From: Brachionus koreanus | Lineage: Eukaryota; Rotifera; Eurotatoria; Ploima; Brachionidae | DNA: 18,062 bases | Assembly (NCBI GenBank): GCA_016987375.1 | Contig: PJRA01000473.1 | Span: forward strand, 1,322,736 to 1,340,797 | Direction: 5' to 3' | In this document: positions 10,649 through 18,062 of the stretch, one piece after another | Layout of the letters: each line of letters begins with the position of its first letter | How positions within the stretch are numbered: the first letter of the stretch is position 1 | The notes under the pieces: generated by a model | Told to the model about the DNA's origin: nothing | What the model saw: the letters and a program-made list of their open reading frames with translations, nothing else | Databases searched by the model: none | Made by a program: the position numbers and the translations under genes

Positions 10649-11210
10649 AATTTAAACTGTGAGCAATTAAAATTTGAAAAAACTTTAACTAATCTCACAA
10701 CATATTGAAGTCTTTTTCAAACTGGTGATTTAAAAGTTAATAAATTAATTTTGAGGTTGTTGATCAATTCAAAGAGTTTCCTTTTAAATATACATCTAAA
10801 TTGTGTTACATTAAAATCATTTAAATTAAATTCAAGATTAATTTTGATGTCTAAAGATAAACTCTTTGAATTGATTATACATAAAGATGCTTTATTTTAT
10901 CATTAAATTGTGCAGAATCAATTTGTTAATTTGATTTAAAAAGTTAATCAACTTTTATCGAATTGAACCGAGCCTCTCATAGCCTAATGTTAAATTTTTA
11001 TCTAATGATAGCTCAAAAAATCAAGCTATTTTTCTTTAATAGCAACTTTTTTGATTTTTTTATTCAAAAAACATAATGTTGTAGATGATAAGAATTTCAT
11101 GCTTGAGCGACTTTCAAATTTCTTTAGAAACGAAATGTGAAAAATGGAATTTAAATAAATAATTATTTTAAAGCTTAAAATAATTAAACTCAATTCTACA
11201 TTTTATGTTT
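10649..11210. other. AT-rich intergenic region, nothing recognised
   Basis: No coding or RNA signal. The motif CAAAGAGTTT and its inverse AAACTCTTTGAATTGAT occur near 10770-10780 and 10859-10876, a loose inverted pair that could be chance. Confidence 0.5.
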
Positions 11211-11216
11211 TCTTAG
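11211..11216 (+). promoter_or_regulatory. Orphan 3' splice acceptor before the 11236 gene
   Basis: A T-rich tract ends in TTTTCTTAG at 11216, 19 nt before ATG 11236, with no evident upstream exon. It is another candidate trans-splice or 5'-UTR-intron acceptor. Confidence 0.4.
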
Positions 11217-11235
11217 ATTTTTTTTCCAAAATAAA

Positions 11236-12009
11236 ATGCCCAATCCTCAGCACACAGCTTTTCTAAAAGAGTCTTTAGAAAGACAGAATATTGAAGTTAT
11301 TCATGTTTTTTCTACTAATAAATACGGACCATTTAATTATTTGAATGAAATCGATCCTTTAAACGAAGAAGAGCATCAGAAATTTATTCAAAATTTTAAA
11401 TGGGGTATTTATGCTATTGCAAAACCTAAAAAAAAATCAATAGAGATAATACAATTAGATGACGAAACTCCAATAACTATTTATCGGCCTTTTAGATTTT
11501 TAATTGGAGAAGCCTTTTCGCATGATGAAAAAAAATCATTTTTGATTTATGTTCCAAAGCCGTATTTAAATGAAATAAAAAAAATTCAAATTGAAGATAA
11601 ACAGAACAGACTAAAAGAATTAAATGATGCGTCTAAAAAACATTATGAATTTTTCGAAAATTTTTTCAATAGATTACAAGAAGAATCTCAAAAAGTTTTG
11701 GACAATTTTTTCCGAACTACCAATTTAAAAGAACTTGCTATGAAAGGTAATCGAAAAGATAATGTACCAAATCAAATAATTGAAGCGATTCGTAGAAATA
11801 AAATTCCAACACATCAAGAACTTCCATTAGGTGAATTTATAGCACATGAAGAATCTATTGAATTACCTAACGGTCAAATTAAAACCTTAGTTTTGATAAT
11901 TATTACCAACTTTAAAGGATCTTCCACACAAGAATACCAAGCCAATAATTGTCACATCAGTGAAACAACTGAGAATTATTCAATTCTTTATAATTTACTT
12001 TCAAAATAG
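11236..12009 (+). CDS. Unrecognised 257-aa protein (single exon)
   Basis: I do not recognise this protein. The open frame of 258 codons is far longer than chance in this AT-rich DNA and has balanced, coding-like composition. It starts at ATG 11236 shortly after a good splice acceptor. The N-terminal ~110 residues mix strands and turns (EVIHVFSTNKYGPFNYL, KWGIYAIAKPKKKSIEIIQL, ITIYRPFRFLIGEAFSHDE). Residues about 115-165 look like a charged helical or coiled-coil segment (KIQIEDKQNRLKELNDASKK onward). The C-terminal third ends in a hydrophobic strand, KTLVLIIITNF, and a polar tail. No signal peptide, clear membrane helix, Cys/His cluster or catalytic motif is visible. AATAAA at 12057-12062 follows the stop. 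Being intronless among intron-rich genes, it could be a retrocopy, a lineage-specific gene or a transferred gene. Confidence 0.7.
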   Translation: MPNPQHTAFLKESLERQNIEVIHVFSTNKYGPFNYLNEIDPLNEEEHQKFIQNFKWGIYAIAKPKKKSIEIIQLDDETPITIYRPFRFLIGEAFSHDEKKSFLIYVPKPYLNEIKKIQIEDKQNRLKELNDASKKHYEFFENFFNRLQEESQKVLDNFFRTTNLKELAMKGNRKDNVPNQIIEAIRRNKIPTHQELPLGEFIAHEESIELPNGQIKTLVLIIITNFKGSSTQEYQANNCHISETTENYSILYNLLSK

Positions 12010-12808
12010 TTTATTTAGAATTAAAAAATATAATTTTATAAAAATGATTTTTTTTAAATAAAATATTAACCCGTAGATAATATTTTTAGGAAGCAATTAA
12101 CAATTTTTAAATTAAAGTCTGTAATTAAGCATTAATGAAAAATTGGAAATAATCAAAATTAGACTTATTTAGAGTGATTTTTAAAAGATCAATTGAAAGC
12201 TTTGTGAAATTTAGTAAAGTATAAAATGTTAAAATTCTTAGTTTGGATTGTAGAGAATTTTGTAGAGATTTTGTTTTGACATCTTAACCTAATAATATTG
12301 CATTAAGTTGCAAATACAACATCTAAGAAGGACCAGAAAAACCTTTATAAAAAAAATTATGATCTTTTTTTCTATTTCTTATCTATTTATCTTTTTTGTA
12401 ACAAATTTCACAAAACCTCAATTGAGTAAATTTTTCGTAAAAATTATGCCAGTTTGTCAGATTCTTATTATTTAATAAAGATTCAAACATTATAACTATA
12501 ATTAAATTGTAGATATTGATTTGGAGGCAAATACAAAAATATTCAAAAACTGAGAAGAACACAAATTAAAATTGATACCTTTTTTTTTTATAAATTATGA
12601 AAATGAGATAAAATTATTTTAAATTAAATTGACAAATAGTATTGATAAGTTTTGACTTTTAACACTAGAAAGCCCAACTGATTTTTAATCAAAGAAAGTC
12701 AAATTAATTACTAAGTTGACAATTTAAATACTTTTTCTGGAAATTAATCAAATACGACAAACTAGAAAATTTGGAACCAAATAAAACCAGTCAAGTATAC
12801 TATATATA
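12010..12808. other. AT-rich intergenic region with poly(A) signal of the upstream gene
   Basis: AATAAA at 12057-12062 lies 48 nt past the stop of the 257-aa gene. The remainder shows no open frame of note and no repeat I can define, until the retrotransposon tail. Confidence 0.5.
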
Positions 12809-12950
12809 GTTAGCGCAAAAACTTTGAATATTTTTAAGTCGAAACTAGATGCATGGCTTGTGAAAAAAGAAGCGACTGCTAAAGCTCATTAGAGCTCTGC
12901 TCGGGCATTTTTCCGAGTCGCAGTTTAACTTACTACTACTACTACTACTA
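12809..12950 (+). mobile_element. 3' tail of a non-LTR retrotransposon (5'-truncated copy)
   Basis: In the frame ending at TAG 12890-12892 the last codons read NIFKSKLDAWLVKKEATAKA plus His. This resembles the FKxxLD end of reverse-transcriptase ORFs in CR1/Jockey-like non-LTR elements. After the stop comes a GC-richer structured stretch: GCGACT at 12872-12877 can pair with AGTCGC at 12916-12921 around an inner CTCGG/CCGAG stem. The copy ends in a trinucleotide run, (TAC) about 6-7 times, at 12930-12950. A short 3' UTR hairpin plus terminal microsatellite is typical of such elements. Only about 27 codons of the ORF are visible upstream, so this is a severely truncated insertion. The family name is not certain. 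Confidence 0.6.
12930..12950 (+). repeat. (TAC)n trinucleotide microsatellite
   Basis: An uninterrupted TAC repeat of six to seven units directly follows the retroelement 3' UTR. It is best read as that element's 3' terminal repeat rather than an independent microsatellite. Confidence 0.85.
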
Positions 12951-14080
12951 TTTTTTAAGAATTAAAAACAAAATGCTTAATTTTTAAAAAATGTTAATAT
13001 AAAAATTTACTTGTGTCAAAAAATATTTAGGTTTCAATCTCTTTAAAAAGGGAACTAATGAGTACCTTGGGTCAAATTTTATCTTTCAAATATGATAAAG
13101 AAATGATTTTATCCTTAACAATTTTATTCCTTATTAATTATTTTACCCTTAACTCAATATAATGAATTAAAATCCGTTGTTTCAACTACTTTTTGTTGAA
13201 TTTGTAAAATGTTGTAGCAGTTTTAAGAAGAGAAGGTTCCAAGAAAATTCATCTGTGTATGCTTTCACCAAATACTTTTATGCTTCTTAAGTCTGATCTT
13301 TAACAAAATAGTAATTTCAACATAGATTGCTAGCCATAACTACCATTTTTTTATCAAATATTTTAAATAATTTCGAATCAGATAGCAAACTATAAAAGAA
13401 AAAATATTTAGAACTTAAGATATTAAACAAATTAATTCAATTTTAAAAATATTCTATTATTACGATTATTATTTTATTTTAACTAAATTTTCTAGAATTA
13501 ATTCTTTATATCACAAAATAAAATAAAATAAAATTCTCAATATCAGCTAAAAAAATTTTGTTTAATTTAATTTTTTTTTAAAGTGAAAGTGAGACTAATC
13601 TTTTAACCGAAACTAGACGTGTCTAATTAAATTTAAAATTTCATAGAATTTTTTTTAGACCGTTCAGTAGTCGGTCTACACATGGTCGTTATAACTTTTG
13701 GCCGGTCTCAAAATGTCAGATTTTTTTTTAAAACGGTTTCCAAATGGTCAGTCAATTCACGGCCATAACAACCATATTGGCCGCCGTCCAACACCTTGTT
13801 AATTTAGTTTAAATCTTTAATATCTTTTATTTTAATAAAAAAAAAAAAAACAGAAGGGCCAAAATCACAGATTTTTCTAATTTAGAAGGAATACAAGTTT
13901 AAAGTATCTTTCTCTTTAAATATAAATCGAAAACGATCGAGGGTTTTATCACTTTAACTTTTCTAGAATTAAGTGTTGAAATTGTTCATGAGAACAATAA
14001 AACAAAAATGTAAAAAAAAACTTTTAGAGTTTAATAGAAATGATAGCTTAAGATATTGAGAATTTCTCAGCTCTAATTTT
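12951..14080. other. Intergenic region upstream of the chitinase locus
   Basis: Mostly AT-rich with no open frame of note. The exception is the GC-richer patch at 13656-13797, listed separately. The right end should include the promoter of the chitinase gene; no motif is recognised. Confidence 0.5.
13656..13797. repeat. GC-richer patch with hairpin, possible transposon remnant
   Basis: A perfect 7-bp stem, TAGACCG (13656-13662) with CGGTCTA (13672-13678), opens the patch. Beyond it ATGGTCGTTATAAC near 13682-13695 faces a diverged inverse, GGCCATAACAACCA, near 13760-13774. The motif GGCCG recurs. Base composition differs clearly from the flanks. It does not encode anything visible. A decayed inverted-repeat element is the simplest reading. 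Confidence 0.35.
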
Positions 14081-14083
14081 CAG
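14071..14083 (+). promoter_or_regulatory. Orphan 3' splice acceptor before the half-chitinase start
   Basis: CTCTAATTTTCAG ends at 14083, only 9 nt before ATG 14093. It is a textbook acceptor with no visible upstream exon, as for several other genes here. Confidence 0.45.
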
Positions 14084-14092
14084 AGAGCCAAA

Positions 14093-14878
14093 ATGAAATT
14101 AAACTTGTATCTATTTTTGGTTTATTTCCAATTTCAATTAAGTATTTATATCCAAAATTTGTAAATTTAGCTAAAATTTAATTAGATAGATTTGCTAGTG
14201 GTATATTACAAACTAATTCAAATTCAAGTAAAAGCTAAATTTATTTTATTTGTAATATTAGTTTAAAATTATTTTTCTTAAGGTTTTGTCAAAAAAAGAT
14301 CAGTTTTAGATCATGATTCAATCAATAACAATAAAAGTAAGATTTGTCTTCATACTTAGAAAAATGTATTTCAATAAAATTTAAGTTGTTTGCTATTACA
14401 CATCATGGTCGCGAAACAGAAATGGAGCAAATTTAGAACCAGAAAATATAGATCCAAATCTGTGCACTCATATAAATTATGCATTTGCAAAAATTAGATT
14501 TGAGCAACTTGTTCCTTCGGAATCTTACTTGGAAGAGACTTTTGAAAGAAGTGTAGGACTGTATTCTCGAATAAATAGCCTAAAACATACTAATCCACGA
14601 TTAAATGTTTTGCTTTCTATAGGAAGTAAAATTTTCTAAATTTAAATGCTGCAAAAAACAAATTCATTTTTAAGGTTTTGATCTGAATGGTGAATTAAAA
14701 CGATTCATTTATGATCGGTCAAAACGACTTAGCTTTATTAATTCAGCTCTAAAATTGGTTAAAAAATATGGCTTTGATGGAATCGGTAATAGTTTTCTTT
14801 ATTTAAAAAAAAAAAAGTTCAATTTGACATTGATATCATTTTTTAGATTTAAATTTTGATGAAAAAAAGCACTATTAA
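14093..14878 (+). CDS. N-terminal half of a secreted GH18 chitinase, truncated at the catalytic motif (4 exons)
   Basis: Exons: 14093-14141 (signal peptide MKLNLYLFLVYFQFQL), 14386-14625, 14675-14785, 14847-14878; phases all agree (1,1,1), product 143 aa. The mature part opens IVCYYTSWSRNRNGANL, the first barrel strand of animal GH18 enzymes. It continues with THINYAFAKI (strand 2) and RLNVLLSIG (strand 3) and reaches KKYGFDGIDLNFDEKK (strand 4). The family motif DxxDxDxE should sit here; the sequence gives D131, D134, N136 and D138, so the third Asp and the catalytic Glu are replaced. The frame then ends at TAA 14876-14878. AATAAA at 14907-14912 could end this transcript. The other half of the barrel is found beyond the LPMO module downstream. 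Alone this cannot be a working chitinase; it may be a pseudogene, a short lectin-like product, or the 5' part of an alternatively spliced chitinase. Confidence 0.82.
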
Positions 14879-14906
14879 AGTTTTTTTTCCTATGAACTCT
14901 TATTAA

Positions 14907-14916
14907 AATAAATAAA
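14907..14916 (+). terminator. Polyadenylation signals between half-chitinase and LPMO
   Basis: Two overlapping AATAAA hexamers (14907-14912, 14911-14916) lie about 30 nt after the truncated chitinase stop and before the LPMO start. They would allow a separate, short mRNA. Confidence 0.4.
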
Positions 14917-14952
14917 TTATTAAATCAAATATTTTCCTTTTATTTTTCATAA

Positions 14953-14973
14953 AAAATATTTTCATTCAATTAG
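14953..14973 (+). promoter_or_regulatory. Orphan 3' splice acceptor before the LPMO start
   Basis: TTTTCATTCAATTAG ends at 14973, 21 nt before ATG 14995 and 95 nt after the upstream stop. The spacing resembles that of a downstream cistron in a trans-spliced operon, but it could also be chance. Confidence 0.35.
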
Positions 14974-14994
14974 AATAAAAAATTACCTTTTAAA

Positions 14995-17658
14995 ATGATA
15001 TTATTTTATTTGTTGTTAATAATTAGAGCATTATCAGTTAACAGTCACGGCCGTTTGATTGATCCACCGGCAAGATCTTCTTGTTGGCGAGAATTTCCCA
15101 AAACATGTAAAGCAGAGTTTACTGATAACCAAATGTTTTGTGGTGGAAAAGAAACTCAATGGAATAAAAATGGTATTTTGAAGACGCATCTTTATCCGGA
15201 TTAATTTTTTTTGTATAGGTGGCAAGTGTGGAATATGCGGAGATAGCTTTTCTGGCCCTAGAAATTTTGAACTTGGTGGCAAAGGTTATTCTGGTTTCGT
15301 AGTAAGAAACTATTCTCATGGACAAATTATTAATGTTAAAGTAGAAGTAATAAAATATTTATTCATTTATCAGTGTTGTCTACTTAAGTTACTAAGTAAA
15401 TCAATTAATGTTATAGCTTACTGCAAATCACTTAGGATGGTTTGAATTTCGAATTTGCAATGCTGATCATTTGATAGCTCATGGTCAAGATGCAAATCAA
15501 GAATGTCTAAACCAAAATTTACTCAAAGATCAATTCGGAAATTCAAAGATGCTAGCTACTCCTGGTATGGGATCTTTCTATTCTTATAAAATTATTCTCC
15601 CTCTAGGGCTAAATTGTTATCGATGCGTTTTTCAAGTAAAGTATTTCTTCTATTGATAGTTTTTTCTCATTTTATGGCTTTATTTCTTAGTGGAAGTATC
15701 ATACGGGAAATAGTTGGGGCTCGAATCCAATAACAGGAAAATCTTGTCTTGGCTGTGGTTCACAAGAAGAATTTTATGGTTGTTCGGATATAAGTATTGG
15801 TCAAAGCCATGCCTCTTCTCAAATCTATCAGCCATTTTATTTCTCCAAATCAACTGTTCCTACTTCATCAACTAAAAGCTGGAAATTAACAACAGTTCCG
15901 TATCGTCAGTCTACATTGGTCTCCAATTATTTATTTGAATCTAATTCAAATGTTTCTTTTAAATGTCCGAATAATGGTTTGTATCCAAATTATCAAACAG
16001 GGTGTAGAGAGTTTTATTCATGTTGGCATGTCGGAACTAGGTGGGAAAATGTAGTTTCCATGTCTTGTCCTGCTAGGCTCCTTTTTGATAATCGTGTAAA
16101 ATCATGCAATTATGAACAATTAGTTGACTGCTTTGCAAACAAGCATCTTGATTACTTGGATAATATAGACAATTTTAGAGACATGATGGGCGATTTTATT
16201 TATGAATTAAAAAGTGTTTTATCTCAACATCGGTTAATACTATCAATAACGATTCCATCTGAAAAAAATTTGCCAAAAAACCGTGAAAAGGCTTTAAAGA
16301 TTATAAAGTAGATTTTTAATGTATAATATCTTAATTTTCAAATAATTTTAATTTTATTGATCTTTTACTCTTAAAAATAGATTAAGTAAAGCGAAATAAA
16401 AAAATTAATTAAATTAATAAAAGATAATTTAAGAAAAGTGTTGAGCACTTGATGGCCACGTATGAAAATTAAGTTTTAGAAAATTTAAAATATAAAAAAT
16501 AGTTGACACTGACGAATTTCAGCACCGTTTTAAATTTTGTTTAAAGAGAGTTAAATTTTTTAATTTTAGAAAAAAATCATTTAATTATTTGATTAGAAAT
16601 AAATAAATTTGATGTTTAAAATTTTATTTTAATTTGATTTTAAGTAACGTTGATTATATAAATCTAATTGCTTATGTAAGCTTGAGATTTTCCGGAAAAA
16701 AAATTTTTTAATTTACTAAGACATTTTAAAAGGATATTCATGGTCCATGGGAATCTGATATTCGTCATCATTCTCCATTGTTCGCACATCCAAATTTTGA
16801 TGTTCAGAGTTTGGTTAAAGGGATGTTAAATTATGGTGTGCCAAGGAAGAAGCTTGTCCTTGGAATGGCACTTTATGGAAGAACCTTTAGGAAAAAATAT
16901 TTTCCGTTTATAAAATCGCAAAGCATATCAGTCGAATCAGGGATATCAGGACAGGTATTAAGAAAGAAAAAATTTGTTCACTTTGCTTTTTAAAATATTG
17001 CTAAATCTATTGTCAAGTATTCAAAATCTTCAGGCATGATTGGTTATTTTGAAATTTGTGAATTGATTAAATCTCATGGTTGGACTCGCATATGGGACAA
17101 TGATAAAAAAGTTCCAGTTCTTTATAGAGGAAACGATTGGATTGGGTATGAAGACAGTCAAAGTCTTATTCATAAAGTTATAAAAATATAACTCATTTTT
17201 ACACTATTTATAAATCTGCATTTAATAGACCAAATTTGTAAAATATAACCAGTTAGCTGGAGTAATGTTTTGGGATTTAAGCTTAGATGATTATAATGGA
17301 AAGTTTTGCAATCAAGTAATTCTTAAACTGAACATCAATTTTCTTTTAAATTTATTAACAAATGTACAAGGGAAGATTTCACTTGATAAGAAGTGTAAAG
17401 AATGAGTTACTTTCACATAATAAAGTCACACCTGTGAGACCAAAGTCCTATAAAATTTATGCCTCGACTAAAGCACATTGTTGGAAAGGTGATGGCTTTT
17501 ATCCAGATTATAATACAAATTGTATCCGTTATTATCGTTGTTCCAACTCCATGACTCCGTACAAACGCATTGAATATTTTTCATGTCCAAAATCTACTCT
17601 ATACGATGAAAGATTAAAAACGTGTACTTTTAAGAACTTAGTAGTTTGTAAGAAATAA
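14995..17658 (+). CDS. Chimeric secreted AA15 LPMO-CBM14 fused to the C-terminal half of GH18 chitinase plus CBM14 (9 exons)
   Basis: Exons: 14995-15172, 15219-15346, 15417-15635, 15691-16307, 16645-16675, 16733-16954, 17018-17176, 17229-17315, 17371-17658; all phases agree, product 642 aa. Residues 1-17 are a signal peptide; cleavage exposes His18 (HGRLIDPPARSSCWR), the N-terminal copper ligand. The second histidine is His107 in LTANHLGWFEFR, and Phe203 in QEEFYGCSDI is the likely axial aromatic. After a Ser/Thr linker, residues about 265-322 form a six-Cys CBM14 (peritrophin-A) domain. From about 333 the chain becomes GH18: NFRDMMGDFIYELKSVL, NNVDYINLIAYDIHGPWE (strand 6, Tyr391-Asp392), KLVLGMALYGRTF, GMIGYFEICELI, GVMFWDLSLDDYNGKFC (strand 8). 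A second CBM14 (584-640) ends the protein. AA15 enzymes cleave chitin or cellulose oxidatively; the GH18 half lacks strands 1-4 and the catalytic acid, so only the LPMO should be active. A separate LPMO ending near 16140 has no stop to support it. Confidence 0.87.
16645..16675 (+). other. 31-nt microexon of the chimeric gene
   Basis: The segment encodes NVDYINLIAY between TTTTAAG/T and TAT/GTAAGC. It is the strand-6 region that GH18 proteins need directly before D-I-H-G, which starts the next exon at 16733. The phase-2 donor at 16307 and phase-0 acceptor at 16733 fit only if this microexon is included. Confidence 0.85.
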
Positions 17659-17659
17659 A
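17654..17659 (+). terminator. AATAAA overlapping the chimera stop codon
   Basis: AATAAA overlaps TAA 17656-17658. Further AATAAA-like hexamers follow, for example at about 17817-17822. The true poly(A) site is uncertain. Confidence 0.35.
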
Positions 17660-18062
17660 ATATTATTACAGAATTAAATTTTTGATTCTTTTGATTCTTT
17701 GATAGCCAAAATTAAGAGTTCTAATTTTAATTTTTAACTTAGCTCAACAAGAAATAATTAATTCACATTATTTGAAAAAAATAACTGACTCCAAAATTTG
17801 CTCAAAGGATAAATTGAATAAAAAATGAACATTTGTATTAGTAATTTGATATTATTAACGTTTTAATACCAAATTGTGTAAAATATTAAATATTAAAATC
17901 AATTGACAAGTTTTACTAAGCTTTTCCAAATAGAAAATTTAGTATTAAAAATCAAAATTTTCATATTTCAATATATTAAATTTGAAATTATTTTTCTTAT
18001 CACTTAAAACAGTAAAAAAAGGTGATTTTTTAATTATATAAAATTATACTTTTTCTTATCAT
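17659..18062. other. AT-rich 3' flank, nothing recognised
   Basis: There is no open frame and no RNA gene. A short direct repeat, TTTTGATTC then TTTGATTCTTT, occurs near 17680-17701. The window ends in non-coding DNA. Confidence 0.5.

Noticed and set aside
10478..10708. 76-codon Lys/Arg-rich open frame
   Set aside because: It runs across the right inverted repeat of the transposon; the basic residues come from repeated AAACGC/AAAAA motifs.
14847..14878. Direct in-frame fusion of the half-chitinase into the LPMO as one polypeptide
   Set aside because: There is a stop at 14876 and an intact signal peptide before His18. An internal LPMO could not expose its N-terminal copper-binding histidine without processing.
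15187..15204. LPMO ending at the stop after exon 1
   Set aside because: The stop lies in a 46-bp intron (15173-15218); splicing restores the AA15 sequence NGGKCGICGDSF in frame.
15034..15325. Minus-strand open frames of 82 and 68 codons
   Set aside because: Antisense shadows of LPMO exons 1 and 2, which carry clear AA15 residues on the + strand.
16308..16644. Chimera ending at TAG 16310 after residue 381
   Set aside because: The TAG follows a GT donor. Splicing to the 31-nt microexon continues GH18 homology exactly, so the stop is intronic.

Overview
The window looks like nuclear DNA from a small-genome invertebrate. It is very AT-rich, the genes are split by short GT-AG introns (often 45-65 bp), and the recognisable proteins are animal families: Inscuteable, a KCTD8/12/16-type GABA-B auxiliary subunit, an AA15 copper monooxygenase (LPMO), a GH18 chitinase and CBM14 chitin-binding domains. 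A monogonont rotifer such as Brachionus would fit, but nothing here proves the taxon. All six gene models lie on the + strand. Spliced models were built by hand, requiring every exon junction to keep phase and matching remembered family consensus; no search was run.

Layout. 1-1124: AT-rich non-coding DNA with one short imperfect inverted repeat. 1125-2456: a two-exon gene for a Ser/Asn/Lys-rich, probably disordered protein of unknown function. 2785-6266: a twelve-exon gene for an Inscuteable (INSC) homologue of about 610 aa, with the N-terminal LGN-binding helix, the armadillo-like repeats and a C-terminal PDZ ligand. 6383-6493: a small armadillo-like exon relic. 6494-8815: a 2.3 kb AT-rich desert. 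8830-9603: an intronless KCTD12-like gene. 9980-10648: a non-autonomous DNA transposon with 53-bp terminal inverted repeats. 11236-12009: an intronless gene for an unrecognised 257-aa protein. 12809-12950: the 3' tail of a non-LTR retrotransposon. 13656-13797: a GC-richer patch with a hairpin.

The last 4 kb hold the most interesting locus. A GH18 chitinase gene begins normally at 14093 (signal peptide and first half of the barrel) but stops at 14878 inside its catalytic motif. A complete secreted AA15 LPMO with a CBM14 domain starts 117 bp later. Instead of ending after its CBM14, the LPMO reads on, within the same exon, into the missing second half of the GH18 barrel, followed by a second CBM14 and the stop at 17658. 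An LPMO gene therefore appears to sit inside a chitinase gene. The result is a 143-aa half-chitinase and a 642-aa AA15-CBM14-halfGH18-CBM14 chimera. A phase-compatible acceptor would also allow a chitinase transcript that skips the LPMO and shares the downstream exons. All these modules act on, or bind, chitin.

Several genes have an apparently unpaired 3' splice acceptor 10-36 nt upstream of the ATG. This suggests spliced-leader trans-splicing or very short 5' exons.
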